Positions 8,790-18,142 of a stretch of DNA of 64,000 nt are shown piece after piece. Both the position numbers and the translations under genes were made by a program. How positions within the stretch are numbered: position 1 is the stretch's first letter; each line of letters opens with the position of its first letter. Below the pieces are notes generated by a model. The model searched no databases. It was not told where the DNA came from and saw only the letters and a program-made list of their open reading frames with translations. This DNA is from Stutzerimonas kunmingensis (GTDB taxonomy: Bacteria > Pseudomonadota > Gammaproteobacteria > Pseudomonadales > Pseudomonadaceae): contig NZ_CP090366.1 in assembly GCF_021432085.1 (NCBI RefSeq), positions 682,001 through 746,000 on the forward strand. Reading direction: 5' to 3'.

Positions 8790-9962
8790 TTGAACGACCT
8801 GAGTAAATTGCCAACCACCGAGGGCGCGGCTAAAGTGTCGGCCCCGTTTCACTACCCAGACTCCGCCATGACCCCTCTTGAGCGCTATCAGGCCGACCTG
8901 AAACGTCCTGACTTCTTCCACGATGCCGCCCAGGAAAATGCGGTGCGTCACCTGCAACGTCTGTACGACGATCTGGTGGCCGACGATCGCAGCAAGAGCG
9001 GCCTGCTCGGCAAGCTGTTCGGCAAGAAACAGCAGGAGCCGATCAAGGGCATCTACTTCTGGGGCGGCGTTGGCCGCGGCAAGACCTACCTCGTTGATAC
9101 CTTCTTCGACGCATTGCCGTTCAAGCAGAAGACGCGCACGCACTTTCACCGCTTCATGAAGCGCGTGCACGAGGAAATGAAAACCCTCAAGGGTGAAAAG
9201 AACCCGCTGACCATCATTGGCAAGCGCTTCGCCGACGAGTCGCGGGTGATCTGTTTCGACGAATTCTTCGTCTCCGATATCACCGACGCGATGATTCTTG
9301 CCACGCTGCTCGAAGAGCTGTTCAAGAACGGCGTGAGCCTGGTGGCGACCTCCAACATCGTGCCGGACGGTCTGTACAAGGACGGTCTGCAGCGTGCGCG
9401 CTTCCTGCCGGCCATCGAGCTGCTGAAGAAGCACACCGAGATCGTCAACGTCGACAGCGGCATCGACTATCGCCTGCGTGCGCTGGAGCAGGCCGAGCTG
9501 TTCCACTTCCCGCTCGATGCCGAGGCCGAGCAGAGCCTGGAACGCAGCTTCAAGAGCTTGCTGCCGGAGAACTGCCGGGTCGTCGACAAGGACGCGCTGA
9601 TGATCGAGAACCGCGAAATTCGCGCGGTGAAGACCGGCAACGATGTGGCCTGGTTCGAGTTCCGCGAGCTCTGCGACGGGCCGCGTAGCCAGAACGACTA
9701 CATCGAACTGGGCAAGATATTCGGCGCCATCCTGCTGGCCAATGTCGAGCAGATGAGTGTCACCAAGGACGACATGGCGCGCCGCTTCATCAACCTCGTC
9801 GACGAGTTCTACGACCGCAACGTCAAGCTCATTATCTCCGCCGAGGTCGAGCTCAAGGACCTCTATACCGGTGGTCGCCTGGAGTTCGAATTCCAGCGCA
9901 CCCTGAGCCGTCTGCTGGAAATGCAATCGCACGAGTACCTGTCGCGGCCGCACAAGCCCTGA
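8790..9962 (+). CDS. zapE: Cell division ATPase ZapE (AFG1-like)
   Basis: P-loop ATPase of the AFG1/ZapE family; in E. coli ZapE joins the Z-ring late in constriction and affects its stability. Walker A is GGVGRGKTYL (about residues 92-101 of the long form) and Walker B VICFDEFFVSD. Two starts compete. TTG at 8790 has a perfect AGGAGGG at 8776-8782, 7 bp upstream, giving 390 residues. ATG at 8868 (MTPLERYQADL) has no Shine-Dalgarno but gives the usual 364 residues. I keep 8790 on the RBS evidence and note that the extra 26 residues look non-conserved. An 8-bp inverted repeat (8716-8740) lies in the gap after trpS. Confidence 0.9.
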   Translation: MNDLSKLPTTEGAAKVSAPFHYPDSAMTPLERYQADLKRPDFFHDAAQENAVRHLQRLYDDLVADDRSKSGLLGKLFGKKQQEPIKGIYFWGGVGRGKTYLVDTFFDALPFKQKTRTHFHRFMKRVHEEMKTLKGEKNPLTIIGKRFADESRVICFDEFFVSDITDAMILATLLEELFKNGVSLVATSNIVPDGLYKDGLQRARFLPAIELLKKHTEIVNVDSGIDYRLRALEQAELFHFPLDAEAEQSLERSFKSLLPENCRVVDKDALMIENREIRAVKTGNDVAWFEFRELCDGPRSQNDYIELGKIFGAILLANVEQMSVTKDDMARRFINLVDEFYDRNVKLIISAEVELKDLYTGGRLEFEFQRTLSRLLEMQSHEYLSRPHKP

Positions 9963-9970
9963 CCATGGCG

Positions 9971-9999
9971 TGGCCGCGAAGACCGACTCTTCGCGGCCA
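9971..9999. terminator. Convergent hairpin after zapE
   Basis: TGGCCGCGAAGA and TCTTCGCGGCCA form a perfect 12-bp stem with loop CCGAC, 8 bp after the zapE stop. A weak CTTTCTC tract follows some 10 nt later. It separates zapE from the convergent regulator gene. Confidence 0.7.
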
Positions 10000-10122
10000 A
10001 AGGCCGCTTTCTCGCAACGTCTGGCACTGCGCCTTAATAGGCGCGGTGTTCGTCAAGAAGGCGTATGCCAGCTGTCGGTATCCTGCTTCAGCAAGCCAGC
10101 CTTGGCTGTTCCGTGGTCGCCC

Positions 10123-11112
10123 TTACGACTCAGGCCGGTATTTCTGCCGGTAGTGATTGGGTGACAGCTCGGTGTGCTGGCGGAAAAGGCGGGCAAAGAA
10201 GCTCGCATCGTCGTAGCCCACTTCGTAGCTGATCGTCTTGATGCTCTTGCCGGTGGTGGCGAGCAGGCTCTTCGCCGTCTCGATCCGCAGGCGTTGCAGA
10301 TAGTACAGCGGCTTGTCGCCGGTGGCTGCCTGGAAGCGGCGCATGAAGTTGCGAATGCTCATGCCATGCTGCCGCGCCACGTCCTCGAAGCGAAACTTTT
10401 CGGCGAAGTTGGCTTCCAGCCATTCCTGTATCTGCAGAATCCGCGTATCCAGATGCAGCTTCTGCCCGCCGAAACCCAAGCGCCCCGGGCTGTAACTGCG
10501 TTGTAGCTCGTAAAGTACGTCACGCGCCATGCCTTGGGCCACGTGTGCGCCGCAGAAGCGCTCGACCAGATACATGTACAGGTCGCAGGCCGAGGTAGTG
10601 CCGCCTGCGCAGTAGAGGTTGTCGCTGTCGGTGAGGTGCTTGTCGGCGCTGAAAGCCACACCGGGGAAGCGCTCGACGAAGTCATTGGCAAAGCGCCAGT
10701 GGGTGGTCGCCTCGCGGCCTTCCAGCAGGCCCGCCTGGGCCATCCAGAACACGCCGGTGGCTTCGCCACAGATGACGCTGCCTGCAGCGTGACGCTCGCG
10801 CAACCAGGGCATCACACCCGGATGCTGCGCGCAGAGCGCATCGAAATCTCCCCAGAAGGCCGGCAGGATCACCATATCGGCGTCGTCCAGCGGACTATCC
10901 ACGGCGATGGCGATACCGCTGAAGGTACTGACCGCCTTGCCGTCCGGGCTGACCAGACGGGTTTCGAAAGCAGGGGTGAGGTCAAGGCCGAGCTGCTTGC
11001 CGTAGCGCAGGCTGGCCATGTGGAAGAAATCCTTGGCCTGGGTGAGTGTTGAGGCGAACACCCCTTCGGTGGCAAGTATGCTGACGCGTTGGATCGAGGC
11101 GAGATTGGGCAT
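10123..11112 (-). CDS. GlxA-type AraC family regulator (DJ-1/PfpI + AraC HTH)
   Basis: A 329-residue transcription factor. Residues 1-190 form a DJ-1/PfpI-like (class I amidotransferase fold) ligand domain, with the elbow segment SVICGEATGVFWMAQAGLL around residues 110-128. Residues 215-325 hold the double helix-turn-helix of AraC proteins (FRFEDVARQHGMSIRNFMRRF; YEVGYDDASFFARLFRQHT). GlxA regulators in pseudomonads control amine, arginine and choline-related catabolism, but no obvious target lies beside this one. It is divergent from nfi, with 157 bp between the starts. Confidence 0.88.
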   Translation of the reverse strand: MPNLASIQRVSILATEGVFASTLTQAKDFFHMASLRYGKQLGLDLTPAFETRLVSPDGKAVSTFSGIAIAVDSPLDDADMVILPAFWGDFDALCAQHPGVMPWLRERHAAGSVICGEATGVFWMAQAGLLEGREATTHWRFANDFVERFPGVAFSADKHLTDSDNLYCAGGTTSACDLYMYLVERFCGAHVAQGMARDVLYELQRSYSPGRLGFGGQKLHLDTRILQIQEWLEANFAEKFRFEDVARQHGMSIRNFMRRFQAATGDKPLYYLQRLRIETAKSLLATTGKSIKTISYEVGYDDASFFARLFRQHTELSPNHYRQKYRPES

Positions 11113-11269
11113 GCGATTCTAATTATTGTGGTGAGTAACAGGGTAAATCTGCCGTGTGGCGGCTGGAGCGTCCTATTTTTGCGCGCGCCTGTCCAGCCTT
11201 CGCTGCAACGATGCGGCTGAACCGCCATGGCGACCCGGCGTCGAACCGCTGATGCACAGGAGCGAAGAG

Positions 11270-11998
11270 ATGAGTGAAAACAGTCAGTATCCGACAGCCC
11301 CTTTCGGCGATTGGGATGGCAGCCCGGCCGCGGCGCGTGCGATGCAGCAGAGGCTGGCGGCGCAGGTGAGCTTGCAGGATGACTTCCCACCGTTGCGATT
11401 GATCGCCGGGGTGGATGTCGGTTTCGAGGATGGCGGCACTATCACCCGCGCCGCGGCAGTGCTGCTGGATGCCGATACCCTGGAGCTGGTCGGCAGCAGC
11501 CTGGCGCGAATTCCGACGAACATGCCCTACATTCCGGGCCTGCTTTCGTTCCGTGAGCTACCCGCGGTGCTGCAGGCGCTCGGCGAACTGCCGGCCGTTC
11601 CCGACCTGATCTTTTCCGACGGCCACGGCATCGCCCACCCGCGCCGCCTGGGCATTGCTGCTCACCTGGGCGTGGTGACCGGCCTGCCCACCATCGGCGT
11701 GGCAAAGAAGCTGCTCACCGGGGCGCACGACGAGCTGGATCTGGCGCGTGGTGCACAGGTCGAGTTGCGCGACAAGAAGACCGGCGAAGTGATCGGCTGC
11801 GTGCTGCGCAGCAAGGACAAGGTGCGGCCGCTGATCATTTCCCCGGGTAACCGGGTCAGCATCGTCACCGCACCGCAGCTGGTGATGCGTTATGTCACGC
11901 GCTATCGCCTGCCGGAGCCGACCCGGCTGGCCGACCGGCTGGCATCGCGGCGGGAAGAAAAGGCCGCCGCGCGGCGCTTGTCTGGAGCGGCCGAGTAG
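11270..11998 (+). CDS. nfi: Endonuclease V (deoxyinosine 3' endonuclease)
   Basis: Cleaves the second phosphodiester bond 3' to deoxyinosine in DNA damaged by adenine deamination. The 242-residue protein shows the catalytic acids of the family: Asp in IAGVDVGFEDGG, Glu in LSFRELPAVL, and Asp in DLIFSDGHGIAHPRRLG. The conserved GLPTIGVAKKLL follows. The start is ATG 11270, preceded by AGGAG (11258-11262); an in-frame ATG at 11252 has no such signal. The next gene is ampD, 102 bp away, with a 7-bp GC hairpin (12057-12074) in the gap. Confidence 0.93.
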   Translation: MSENSQYPTAPFGDWDGSPAAARAMQQRLAAQVSLQDDFPPLRLIAGVDVGFEDGGTITRAAAVLLDADTLELVGSSLARIPTNMPYIPGLLSFRELPAVLQALGELPAVPDLIFSDGHGIAHPRRLGIAAHLGVVTGLPTIGVAKKLLTGAHDELDLARGAQVELRDKKTGEVIGCVLRSKDKVRPLIISPGNRVSIVTAPQLVMRYVTRYRLPEPTRLADRLASRREEKAAARRLSGAAE

Positions 11999-12100
11999 TT
12001 AAAGCAGTTGTAACCGGGATTGCCCGCGACCGTGGCGACGCTTGCAGCTGGCGTCTCGCAGGCGCTAGCCTGCGGGCCTGTTGTCAGCTCGGACCCTACG

Positions 12101-12652
12101 ATGATTCTGGATTGCGCTACCGGTTGGTGTCAGGGCGTTCGCCACTGCCCGTCACCGAACTTCAACCAGCGGCCGGCCGGCGAGATTTCCCTGCTGGTGA
12201 TCCACAACATCAGCCTGCCGCCGGGGCAGTTCGGCACCGGCAAGGTTCAGCAGTTCTTCCAGAATTGTCTGCAATGCCATGAGCACCCGTTTTTCGAGGA
12301 GATCGCCGAGCTGCAGGTGTCGGCGCATTTTCTCATCGAGCGTGATGGCGCGATCACTCAGTTCGTCTCCTGTCTGGATCGTGCCTGGCACGCCGGCGTG
12401 TCCTGCTTCGACGGTCGCGAGGGCTGCAACGATTTCTCCATCGGCATCGAGCTGGAGGGGACCGACGACCAACCCTTCAGTGAGGCGCAATACCAGGCGC
12501 TGATCGGATTGTGCCGGGTACTGCAGGGCGCGTTTCCAGCGATTACCCCCGAGCGGGTTTGCGGCCACAGCGATATCGCGCCGGGGCGCAAGACCGATCC
12601 CGGCCCGGCATTCGACTGGCAGCGGCTGCGTGCGGCTTCCATTACCTGCTGA
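12101..12652 (+). CDS. ampD: 1,6-anhydro-N-acetylmuramoyl-L-alanine amidase AmpD
   Basis: Cytoplasmic zinc amidase of peptidoglycan recycling. It removes the stem peptide from anhydro-muropeptides and thereby keeps AmpR-controlled beta-lactamase genes off. The 183-residue length is typical. Zinc ligands are visible: His35 in LLVIHNISLPPG, and His and Asp in GHSDIAPGRKTDPGPAFDW near residues 155-165, with the catalytic Lys between. The start MILDCATGW matches family starts. ampE follows 15 bp downstream, as in other Proteobacteria. No ampC or ampR is in the window. Confidence 0.95.
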   Translation: MILDCATGWCQGVRHCPSPNFNQRPAGEISLLVIHNISLPPGQFGTGKVQQFFQNCLQCHEHPFFEEIAELQVSAHFLIERDGAITQFVSCLDRAWHAGVSCFDGREGCNDFSIGIELEGTDDQPFSEAQYQALIGLCRVLQGAFPAITPERVCGHSDIAPGRKTDPGPAFDWQRLRAASITC

Positions 12653-12667
12653 CGAAAGGAAAGGACG

Positions 12668-13504
12668 ATGAGTTTTCTGGTGATCCTGCTCGTGCTGCTG
12701 GTGGAGAAGTTCTCTGATTGGCGGCCGCGGCTGCAATACGACAGCCCCTGGCTGACGCGCCTGCGCCAGGCGGAGGCCAGCCCGCGTCTGCGACAGACGC
12801 CCTGGCTGGCGCTGCTGTTGCTGGTGTTGCTCCCGTTGCTGCTGCTCGGCCTGGTGCTGCTAGCACTGGAGCCGCTGGCCTACGGGTGGCTGAGCCTGCC
12901 GGTGCATCTGCTGGTGCTGCTCTACAGCCTCGGCCGCGGCCATGCCAAGGCTGAACTCGGTGCGTTCCGCGACGCCTGGCGCCGTGGAGATGATGAAGCC
13001 GCCGCGCTGGCCGCCGAACGTGACGCCGGCCTGCAGGCGCAGGACCCGCCGAGCCTGTTGGCAGCGGTGCAGTCCTGGCTGCTGTGGCGCAGCTACGAGG
13101 GTTTTTTTGCGGTGATCTTCTGGTACCTGCTGCTCGGGCCGATGGCGGCGCTGGCGTACCGGCTGCTGGCGCTGTGCGCCGAGCACACTGAGCTTGAAGG
13201 ATTGCGCGAGCGGGCTGAGCAGCTGCGGCATGCCTTCGACTGGTTGCCGGTGCGGGTGTTGCTCGGCAGTTTTGCGCTGGTCGGCAACTTCGTCGCGGTC
13301 AACCGGGCGCTGTTGCACGAGTTGCTGAGCTGGGATGTGCCAGCCCGGCGGCTGTTGGCCGATGCCGGTCCGTTGGCCGCCGATCTTCCGCCCGCGGTCG
13401 ACGGCGAGGCGGGCATCGCGAGGCTCGACGGGATCGCGGCATTGCTCGTACGTACACGGGTGTTCTGGTATGCGGTGATCGCAGTCTGGACGATCCTCGC
13501 CTGA
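12668..13504 (+). CDS. ampE: AmpE-like inner-membrane regulator
   Basis: A 278-residue integral membrane protein. Hydrophobic segments lie at about 40-68 (WLALLLLVLLPLLLLGLVLLAL), 72-90, 140-165 and at the C-terminus (FWYAVIAVWTILA). It starts MSFLVILLVLLVEKFSDWRP as AmpE does and is cotranscribed with ampD. AmpE has been proposed to act in beta-lactam sensing, but its biochemical role is not settled. The RBS GAAAGGA lies just upstream of the ATG. Low-complexity leucine runs are natural for the family. Confidence 0.88.
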   Translation: MSFLVILLVLLVEKFSDWRPRLQYDSPWLTRLRQAEASPRLRQTPWLALLLLVLLPLLLLGLVLLALEPLAYGWLSLPVHLLVLLYSLGRGHAKAELGAFRDAWRRGDDEAAALAAERDAGLQAQDPPSLLAAVQSWLLWRSYEGFFAVIFWYLLLGPMAALAYRLLALCAEHTELEGLRERAEQLRHAFDWLPVRVLLGSFALVGNFVAVNRALLHELLSWDVPARRLLADAGPLAADLPPAVDGEAGIARLDGIAALLVRTRVFWYAVIAVWTILA

Positions 13505-13648
13505 GGCTTTTGGCCAGCGGCGCCGCTAATGGACGTCCATAACGCCTCTGTATGGGGCTCCACCGCCGAATCGCTGTAACCCGCAGGCCAGACGCCTCGC
13601 CGAGCGTCGGGTTGATACCTGTCGAAGAGCCATCATTTGGCCATTACC

Positions 13649-13675
13649 TTAAGTTACAAAAACGCTTACCGATAT
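13649..13675 (+). promoter_or_regulatory. Sigma-28 (FliA) promoter of the first chemoreceptor
   Basis: TTAAGTTA (13649-13656), 11 bp, then ACCGATAT (13668-13675). Compared with TAAAGTTT-N11-GCCGATAA this is 6/8 and 6/8 with exact spacing. It lies about 95 bp before the GTG start, so the receptor is probably expressed with the late flagellar genes. Confidence 0.75.
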
Positions 13676-13769
13676 CCCGTATAACCCGGGCAGAAGCCAC
13701 TCTCTGACGAGCCCTGCTGCGCGCTGCAACTGCGTGCAAGCCAATACCAATAAAATTGGGAGACGTCGT

Positions 13770-15800
13770 GTGAATAGCCTGTTGTATCCCGCGATTGCGT
13801 TCATGAACCGCCTGAGCTTCGGCATGAAGTTCAGCCTGGTCAGCGTCCTGTTTTTCGTTCCAATGCTGCTGAGCAACTACTACCTGGTGCGCGACTCGTA
13901 CCGGGCGTATGTCGGTACCCGTAACGAGCTGCAGAGCCTCGAGCTGCTTGGCTCGACCCTGCAGGTGCGGCGTAGCATGGAAGACTGGAAAGACCTCGTG
14001 CATATCGAGTCGATCATCGGCCAGACCGGCAATGTCGAGGCGTTGAAGACCCGTCTGAACCGCGTCGAAAGCGAGCTTACGGCGCAGCTGCAGGCGCTCG
14101 CGCCGGTTGGCGATGCGCCCGAGCAGGTGACCGAATTCAATGCCCGTCGCGACGAGCTGGTGACCGGCCTGAACGCCGCCCAGGCCGAGCAATCGTTGCA
14201 GTCCAAGGCAGCCATGGCCGAGTCCCTGCTGGGTCAGTCGCAGGTGATAATCAAGCTCGTCGCCGGCCAGTCTGGCCTCAGCCAGGATCTCGAGCGTGAG
14301 GTCCGTCTGTTGGCCGAGCTGCTGACCACGGTAACCCCGGCCATCAGCGCATCGCTCGGCGAGGGGCGCGCGGTGGGCTCCTACACGTTCGGCCAGGGCT
14401 ACCTGAACTCCGATGCCAGCAATACGCTGGACAACCTCGTGCTGGAACTGGAAAAGCAGCAGGCGCAGTACGCCGCACAGTTGCAGGATGCCCTAGGCGC
14501 AAGCCAGGCCGCGCGTACCCGGCTCGACGCCTTCGCCACCGCCAGTCGTGAGTCCCTGCAGGCGAGCAGCGAGATTCTGCAGGACGAGGTGATCATGGCC
14601 GAGGCGCTGGACCTGCCTTGGGAGCAGTTCTACGAGCGCATCAGCGCGCAGATGGGCAAGACCTACGAGCTGAACGACGCCATTCTCGGTTTCCTCGAGG
14701 TGGAGCTTGCCGAGCGGCTGGAGCAGAAGCGCCTGCTCATGACCCTGCTGCTTTCGGCACTGGCGGTGGTGCTGTGCCTGGTGGCGTATCTGTACGCAGG
14801 CTTCTACGCCTCGACGCGCGCCTCGCTGCACAGTCTCGGCAGGATCATGGACAAGGTCGCCGCCGGTGACATGACCGTGCGCTATCAGGTACAGAGCCGC
14901 GATGAGCTTGGCGAGCTGGGCCAGGTGTTCAATACCACCGTGGCGCAGATCCGCGAGCTGATCGAGCGAGTCGGGCAGACCGTCGCCGAAGTCGAACGCC
15001 AGGCACAGCGGGTCGAAAGCGTCTCCGGCGAGAGCAATCAGACGGTATCCGAGCAGCGTGGGCAGATCGAGCAGGTCGCCACGGCGATGAACGAGATGTC
15101 CGCCACCGCCCAGGAGGTCGCCAGCAGTGCCGAGGCCGCAGTTGGCAGCGCACAGAGCGTCAACGAGGAAACCGTCAGCGGGCGCGAGCTGGTGGTAGCG
15201 CAGGTCGGCGGTATCCAGCGGCTGGCCGGCGAGATCGAGCAGTCGGTGCAGGTGATCAACCAGTTGGCCGACGACAGCAAGGCGATCAGCCAGGTGCTGG
15301 ACGTGATCAAGACCATCGCCGAACAGACCAACCTGCTGGCCCTCAATGCGGCCATCGAGGCCGCGCGTGCGGGCGAGCAGGGCCGTGGCTTCGCGGTGGT
15401 CGCAGACGAGGTGCGCGGGCTGGCGCAGCGGACGCAGAAGTCCACCGCGGAAATCGAGCAGATGATCGCTCGCCTGCACAATGGTGTCGGCGCAGCGGTG
15501 AAAACCATGCATGCCAGCCATACGCTGGCCGAAGACACCGTTGGCCAGTCGGGGCGGGTCGAGCAGGCGCTGGAAAACATCCTCGGCGCGGTGGGGCTGA
15601 TCGTCGATCAGAACCAGCAGATCGCCGCTGCGGCTGAGCAGCAGACAGCCGTGGCGCACGATATCGATCGCAATATCGTCGCGATCAACGAGGCCGGCCA
15701 GCGCACCGCCGAGGGCGCCGGGCACACCGAGCAGGCGAGTCGCGAACTGTCCCAGCTGGTGGGACGCCTGCAGCAGCTGATCGGCGCGTTCCGGGTCTGA
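13770..15800 (+). CDS. Methyl-accepting chemotaxis protein
   Basis: A 676-residue chemoreceptor. TM1 is at about residues 15-35 ([20 protein letters not shown]), followed by a helical periplasmic ligand domain of about 275 residues. TM2 is near 320-340 ([20 protein letters not shown]), then HAMP and the cytoplasmic signalling hairpin, whose tip is [20 protein letters not shown]. The ligand domain is all-helical and long enough for the four-helix or helical-bimodular class; the ligand is unknown. The GTG at 13770 has GGGAG 7 bp upstream and is preferred over the in-frame GTG at 13734. No cheB-type C-terminal pentapeptide is present. Confidence 0.92.
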   Translation: MNSLLYPAIAFMNRLSFGMKFSLVSVLFFVPMLLSNYYLVRDSYRAYVGTRNELQSLELLGSTLQVRRSMEDWKDLVHIESIIGQTGNVEALKTRLNRVESELTAQLQALAPVGDAPEQVTEFNARRDELVTGLNAAQAEQSLQSKAAMAESLLGQSQVIIKLVAGQSGLSQDLEREVRLLAELLTTVTPAISASLGEGRAVGSYTFGQGYLNSDASNTLDNLVLELEKQQAQYAAQLQDALGASQAARTRLDAFATASRESLQASSEILQDEVIMAEALDLPWEQFYERISAQMGKTYELNDAILGFLEVELAERLEQKRLLMTLLLSALAVVLCLVAYLYAGFYASTRASLHSLGRIMDKVAAGDMTVRYQVQSRDELGELGQVFNTTVAQIRELIERVGQTVAEVERQAQRVESVSGESNQTVSEQRGQIEQVATAMNEMSATAQEVASSAEAAVGSAQSVNEETVSGRELVVAQVGGIQRLAGEIEQSVQVINQLADDSKAISQVLDVIKTIAEQTNLLALNAAIEAARAGEQGRGFAVVADEVRGLAQRTQKSTAEIEQMIARLHNGVGAAVKTMHASHTLAEDTVGQSGRVEQALENILGAVGLIVDQNQQIAAAAEQQTAVAHDIDRNIVAINEAGQRTAEGAGHTEQASRELSQLVGRLQQLIGAFRV

Positions 15801-15812
15801 CCGCGGCGATGA

Positions 15813-16598
15813 TCAGGGCTGCGGCCAGCCGAACAGTTCACAGCTGTTGCGATAGCTGGCTGCGGCCAGCTCTTCGGCGCTGACACCCTTCAGATCGGCC
15901 AGCATCCGGCAGATATCCGGCAGCAGTTCCGGGCTGTTGCGCTCGCCGGCGTGGCCGGCTGGTGGGATATCCGGCGAGTCGGTTTCCAGCACGATGGCCT
16001 CCAGCGGCAGTTGCTTGAGCACCCGCTGCATGCGCAGCGCCTGTGGCCAGGTACCGGCACCCCCGAGGCCGAGCCTGAAGCCGAGGCGCAGGTATTCCTG
16101 AGCTTCCTCCCAGCTGCCACTGAAGGCGTGCACGATGCCGGCGCGCTGCAGCTTGTAGCGTTTGAGCATGGCGATCATCGGTGCGTGGGCGCGGCGTACG
16201 TGCAGCAGCACCGGCAGCTCGAACTCCGCAGCCAGCGCCAGCTGCGCTTCGAGCAGTTCGTGCTGGCGCTCGATGTCCGGGTCCTCGACGTAATAATCCA
16301 GGCCGATCTCGCCGATGGCGCAGAGTTTAGGCTCACCGCGTAGCTGCTCCAGCCAGTCGCGCAGCTTGCCCAGGTGCTCGTCCCGGTGCTCGGCGATGAA
16401 CACCGGGTGAAGGCCCAGCGCAGCATGAACCGCTGGCTGCTCGCAGGCTAGTTGCCAGACCCGCTCCAGATTCGCTTCGTGCACGCCGAGTACCACGATG
16501 CGCTCGACGCCAGCGGCCGCGCTGCGGGCGATGACCTGGGTCCTGTCATCATCGAACATCTCGAAATCGAGGTGGGTATGGGTGTCGATAAGCTGCAC
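15813..16598 (-). CDS. TatD family metal-dependent hydrolase
   Basis: A 261-residue TIM-barrel hydrolase. It has the TatD metal ligands: IDTHTHLDFEMFDDD at the N-terminus (HxH), Glu in AIGEIGLDYYV, His in VLLHVRRAH, His in GIVHAFSGSW and Asp in LETDSPDIPP. TatD proteins are Mg-dependent 3'-5' exonucleases or deoxyribonucleases acting in DNA repair and degradation. It is convergent with the chemoreceptor (12 bp between stops), and the next minus-strand gene starts 51 bp upstream. Confidence 0.9.
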   Translation of the reverse strand: MQLIDTHTHLDFEMFDDDRTQVIARSAAAGVERIVVLGVHEANLERVWQLACEQPAVHAALGLHPVFIAEHRDEHLGKLRDWLEQLRGEPKLCAIGEIGLDYYVEDPDIERQHELLEAQLALAAEFELPVLLHVRRAHAPMIAMLKRYKLQRAGIVHAFSGSWEEAQEYLRLGFRLGLGGAGTWPQALRMQRVLKQLPLEAIVLETDSPDIPPAGHAGERNSPELLPDICRMLADLKGVSAEELAAASYRNSCELFGWPQP

Positions 16599-16649
16599 GA
16601 CAGGCTCCGTACGGTCGGCGGTGGGCGGGCGCGTAATGCTACATGGCCT

Positions 16650-16892
16650 TCAGTGGCTTTCCTCTTCGATCTGAATGTCGCTGACGCCCAGCTCTTCAAG
16701 CCGGCTGGCTTCGCTGGGGCGTATCGGGTTTTCCCAGGGGGCGTCGACCGCCGCACGCGGCTCGCGGACGTAATGCAGCAGTATTTCCAGTTCGGCCTGC
16801 TCCAGACCGGGCACTTCGAACGAGCTGATCAGCAGCGAGGCGGGCTCGCCGTTGATGCAGTAGTGGATGCGGTAACGCTTCAGATCGGTCAT
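16650..16892 (-). CDS. Conserved small acidic protein, unknown function
   Basis: An 80-residue soluble protein beginning MTDLKRYRIHYCINGEPASL, with alternating hydrophobic residues that suggest two or three beta strands, then a helix (EQAELEILLHYV) and an acidic end (DIQIEEESH). No family is recognised. It lies between tatD and ada on the same strand and may share tatD's transcript. An RBS-like AGGAAG precedes the ATG. Coding is supported by the RBS, its compact fit between neighbours and codon use like theirs. Confidence 0.7.
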   Translation of the reverse strand: MTDLKRYRIHYCINGEPASLLISSFEVPGLEQAELEILLHYVREPRAAVDAPWENPIRPSEASRLEELGVSDIQIEEESH

Positions 16893-16944
16893 GGCGGGCT
16901 TCCTGCGGTTGGCGGCACTGAAGTATCCGACCGCCGAAATCCGC

Positions 16945-17985
16945 TCAGGCTCCCGAGTCTCCTTGTGCTTCGCGCTCGAGCAACGCCGCCTTGCGTTCCA
17001 GCCCCCAGCGATAGCCGGTCAGCGCCTGATGACTGCCGACCACGCGATGGCAGGGCACCAGCAGGCCGACGGGGTTGCTGGCGCAGGCGCGGGCCACCGC
17101 ACGGGCGTGGCTGCCGAGGGTTGCCGCCAGCTCACCGTAGCGACGCGTCTCGCCGGCGGGAATCTGCTGCAACGCCTGCCAGACGCGCTGCTGAAAGGCC
17201 GTGCCGCGCAGATCGAGCGGCAGCTGGGCGGCACGCTGCGGTTCTTCCAGTTGGCTGACGATTGCCTGCAGCCACTCACCCAGGCCTTCCTGGTCGCGCT
17301 GCAACCGTGCCGCGGCAAAGCGTGAGCGCAGCTCGTCTTCCAGCGCTGTCTGGTCGTCGCCGAACAGCAGGGCGCAGATGCCTTTGTCGCTGCTGGCGAC
17401 CAGCAGCTGGCCGAGCGGGCAGGGCGCCAGGGCGTAGCGCAGGGTTTCGCCCGCACCTTTGCGGCGGCGCTGGGCCGGCGTCAGTGCCTGGGCGTCCGCA
17501 TAGGGTGCCCGCGTGCCGGAGTAGCCGGCAGCGAGGGCGGCATCGAGTACCGAGTCGGCCTCGGTCAGGTGGGTTTCCAGACGTTCGCGGCGGCGCGCCG
17601 CCGACCACGCCCGCGGGGTCATGCCGGTGCGCGCCTTGAATGCCCGTGACAGATAGGCCGGCGACAACCCGATGCGCGCGGCCAGCTGCTGCAGCGGCAG
17701 CGGCGTCTCGGTTTCGTCGAGCAGGCGGCAGGCGGCGATCACCAGCGCATCGAGCTGCTCGCTCGGGCTCGGGCCGCAGGGCGAACAGCGGCGACATGGC
17801 CGGTAACCGGCGGCCTGGGCTGCCGCTGGATCGGTGTAGAACGCCGTCCGCTCGCGAGCTGGCCGGCGTGCCGGGCAGCTGGGTCGGCAGAAAATACCTG
17901 TCGAGCGCACGGCGAACACGAAGCGGCCATCGAAGGCGGCATCGCGTTCGCATAGCGCTTGCCAGCAGCGGTCCTGGTCGAGCAT
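16945..17985 (-). CDS. ada: Ada: bifunctional methylphosphotriester sensor / O6-methylguanine-DNA methyltransferase
   Basis: Adaptive-response protein of 346 residues. The N-terminal zinc domain has four cysteines, C33, C37, C64 and C67 (FCRPSC, PCRRC); the E. coli counterparts are 38, 42, 69 and 72, the first being the methyl acceptor from phosphotriesters. An AraC HTH follows (about 80-180; LAARIGLSPAYLSRAFK). The C-terminal methyltransferase has the active site PCHR with Cys312 (GLLVPCHRVVG). The ATG at 17985 is preceded by GGGGAG; upstream in-frame starts would run into the divergent promoter region of the RIO kinase. Confidence 0.93.
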   Translation of the reverse strand: MLDQDRCWQALCERDAAFDGRFVFAVRSTGIFCRPSCPARRPARERTAFYTDPAAAQAAGYRPCRRCSPCGPSPSEQLDALVIAACRLLDETETPLPLQQLAARIGLSPAYLSRAFKARTGMTPRAWSAARRRERLETHLTEADSVLDAALAAGYSGTRAPYADAQALTPAQRRRKGAGETLRYALAPCPLGQLLVASSDKGICALLFGDDQTALEDELRSRFAAARLQRDQEGLGEWLQAIVSQLEEPQRAAQLPLDLRGTAFQQRVWQALQQIPAGETRRYGELAATLGSHARAVARACASNPVGLLVPCHRVVGSHQALTGYRWGLERKAALLEREAQGDSGA

Positions 17986-18142
17986 GGCGCGACTCCCCTG
18001 GTTGATGCTGCGATTGTCGGTCCTGGCCGGACGTGCGCCAATCCAAAGCGTGCTTTCAAAGTCGATGGGGAGCATGGAAGCCGCCCCGTGATTGCCGTAA
18101 CCTGCAGCATCGCCCTGACCGAGAAGGACCTGCAAGCCGCTG

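Noticed and set aside
7319-8818. Long open frame on the minus strand over trpS (about 499 codons)
   Set aside because: It lies opposite trpS, which has all class I synthetase motifs; the translation is low-complexity and without family likeness, a GC-rich shadow.
8583-9953. Long minus-strand open frame over zapE
   Set aside because: Antisense to a clear AFG1/ZapE gene with Walker motifs and no RBS or domain of its own.
14493-15725. Minus-strand frame over the chemoreceptor
   Set aside because: The opposite strand encodes HAMP and MCP signalling domains; no independent evidence for the antisense frame.
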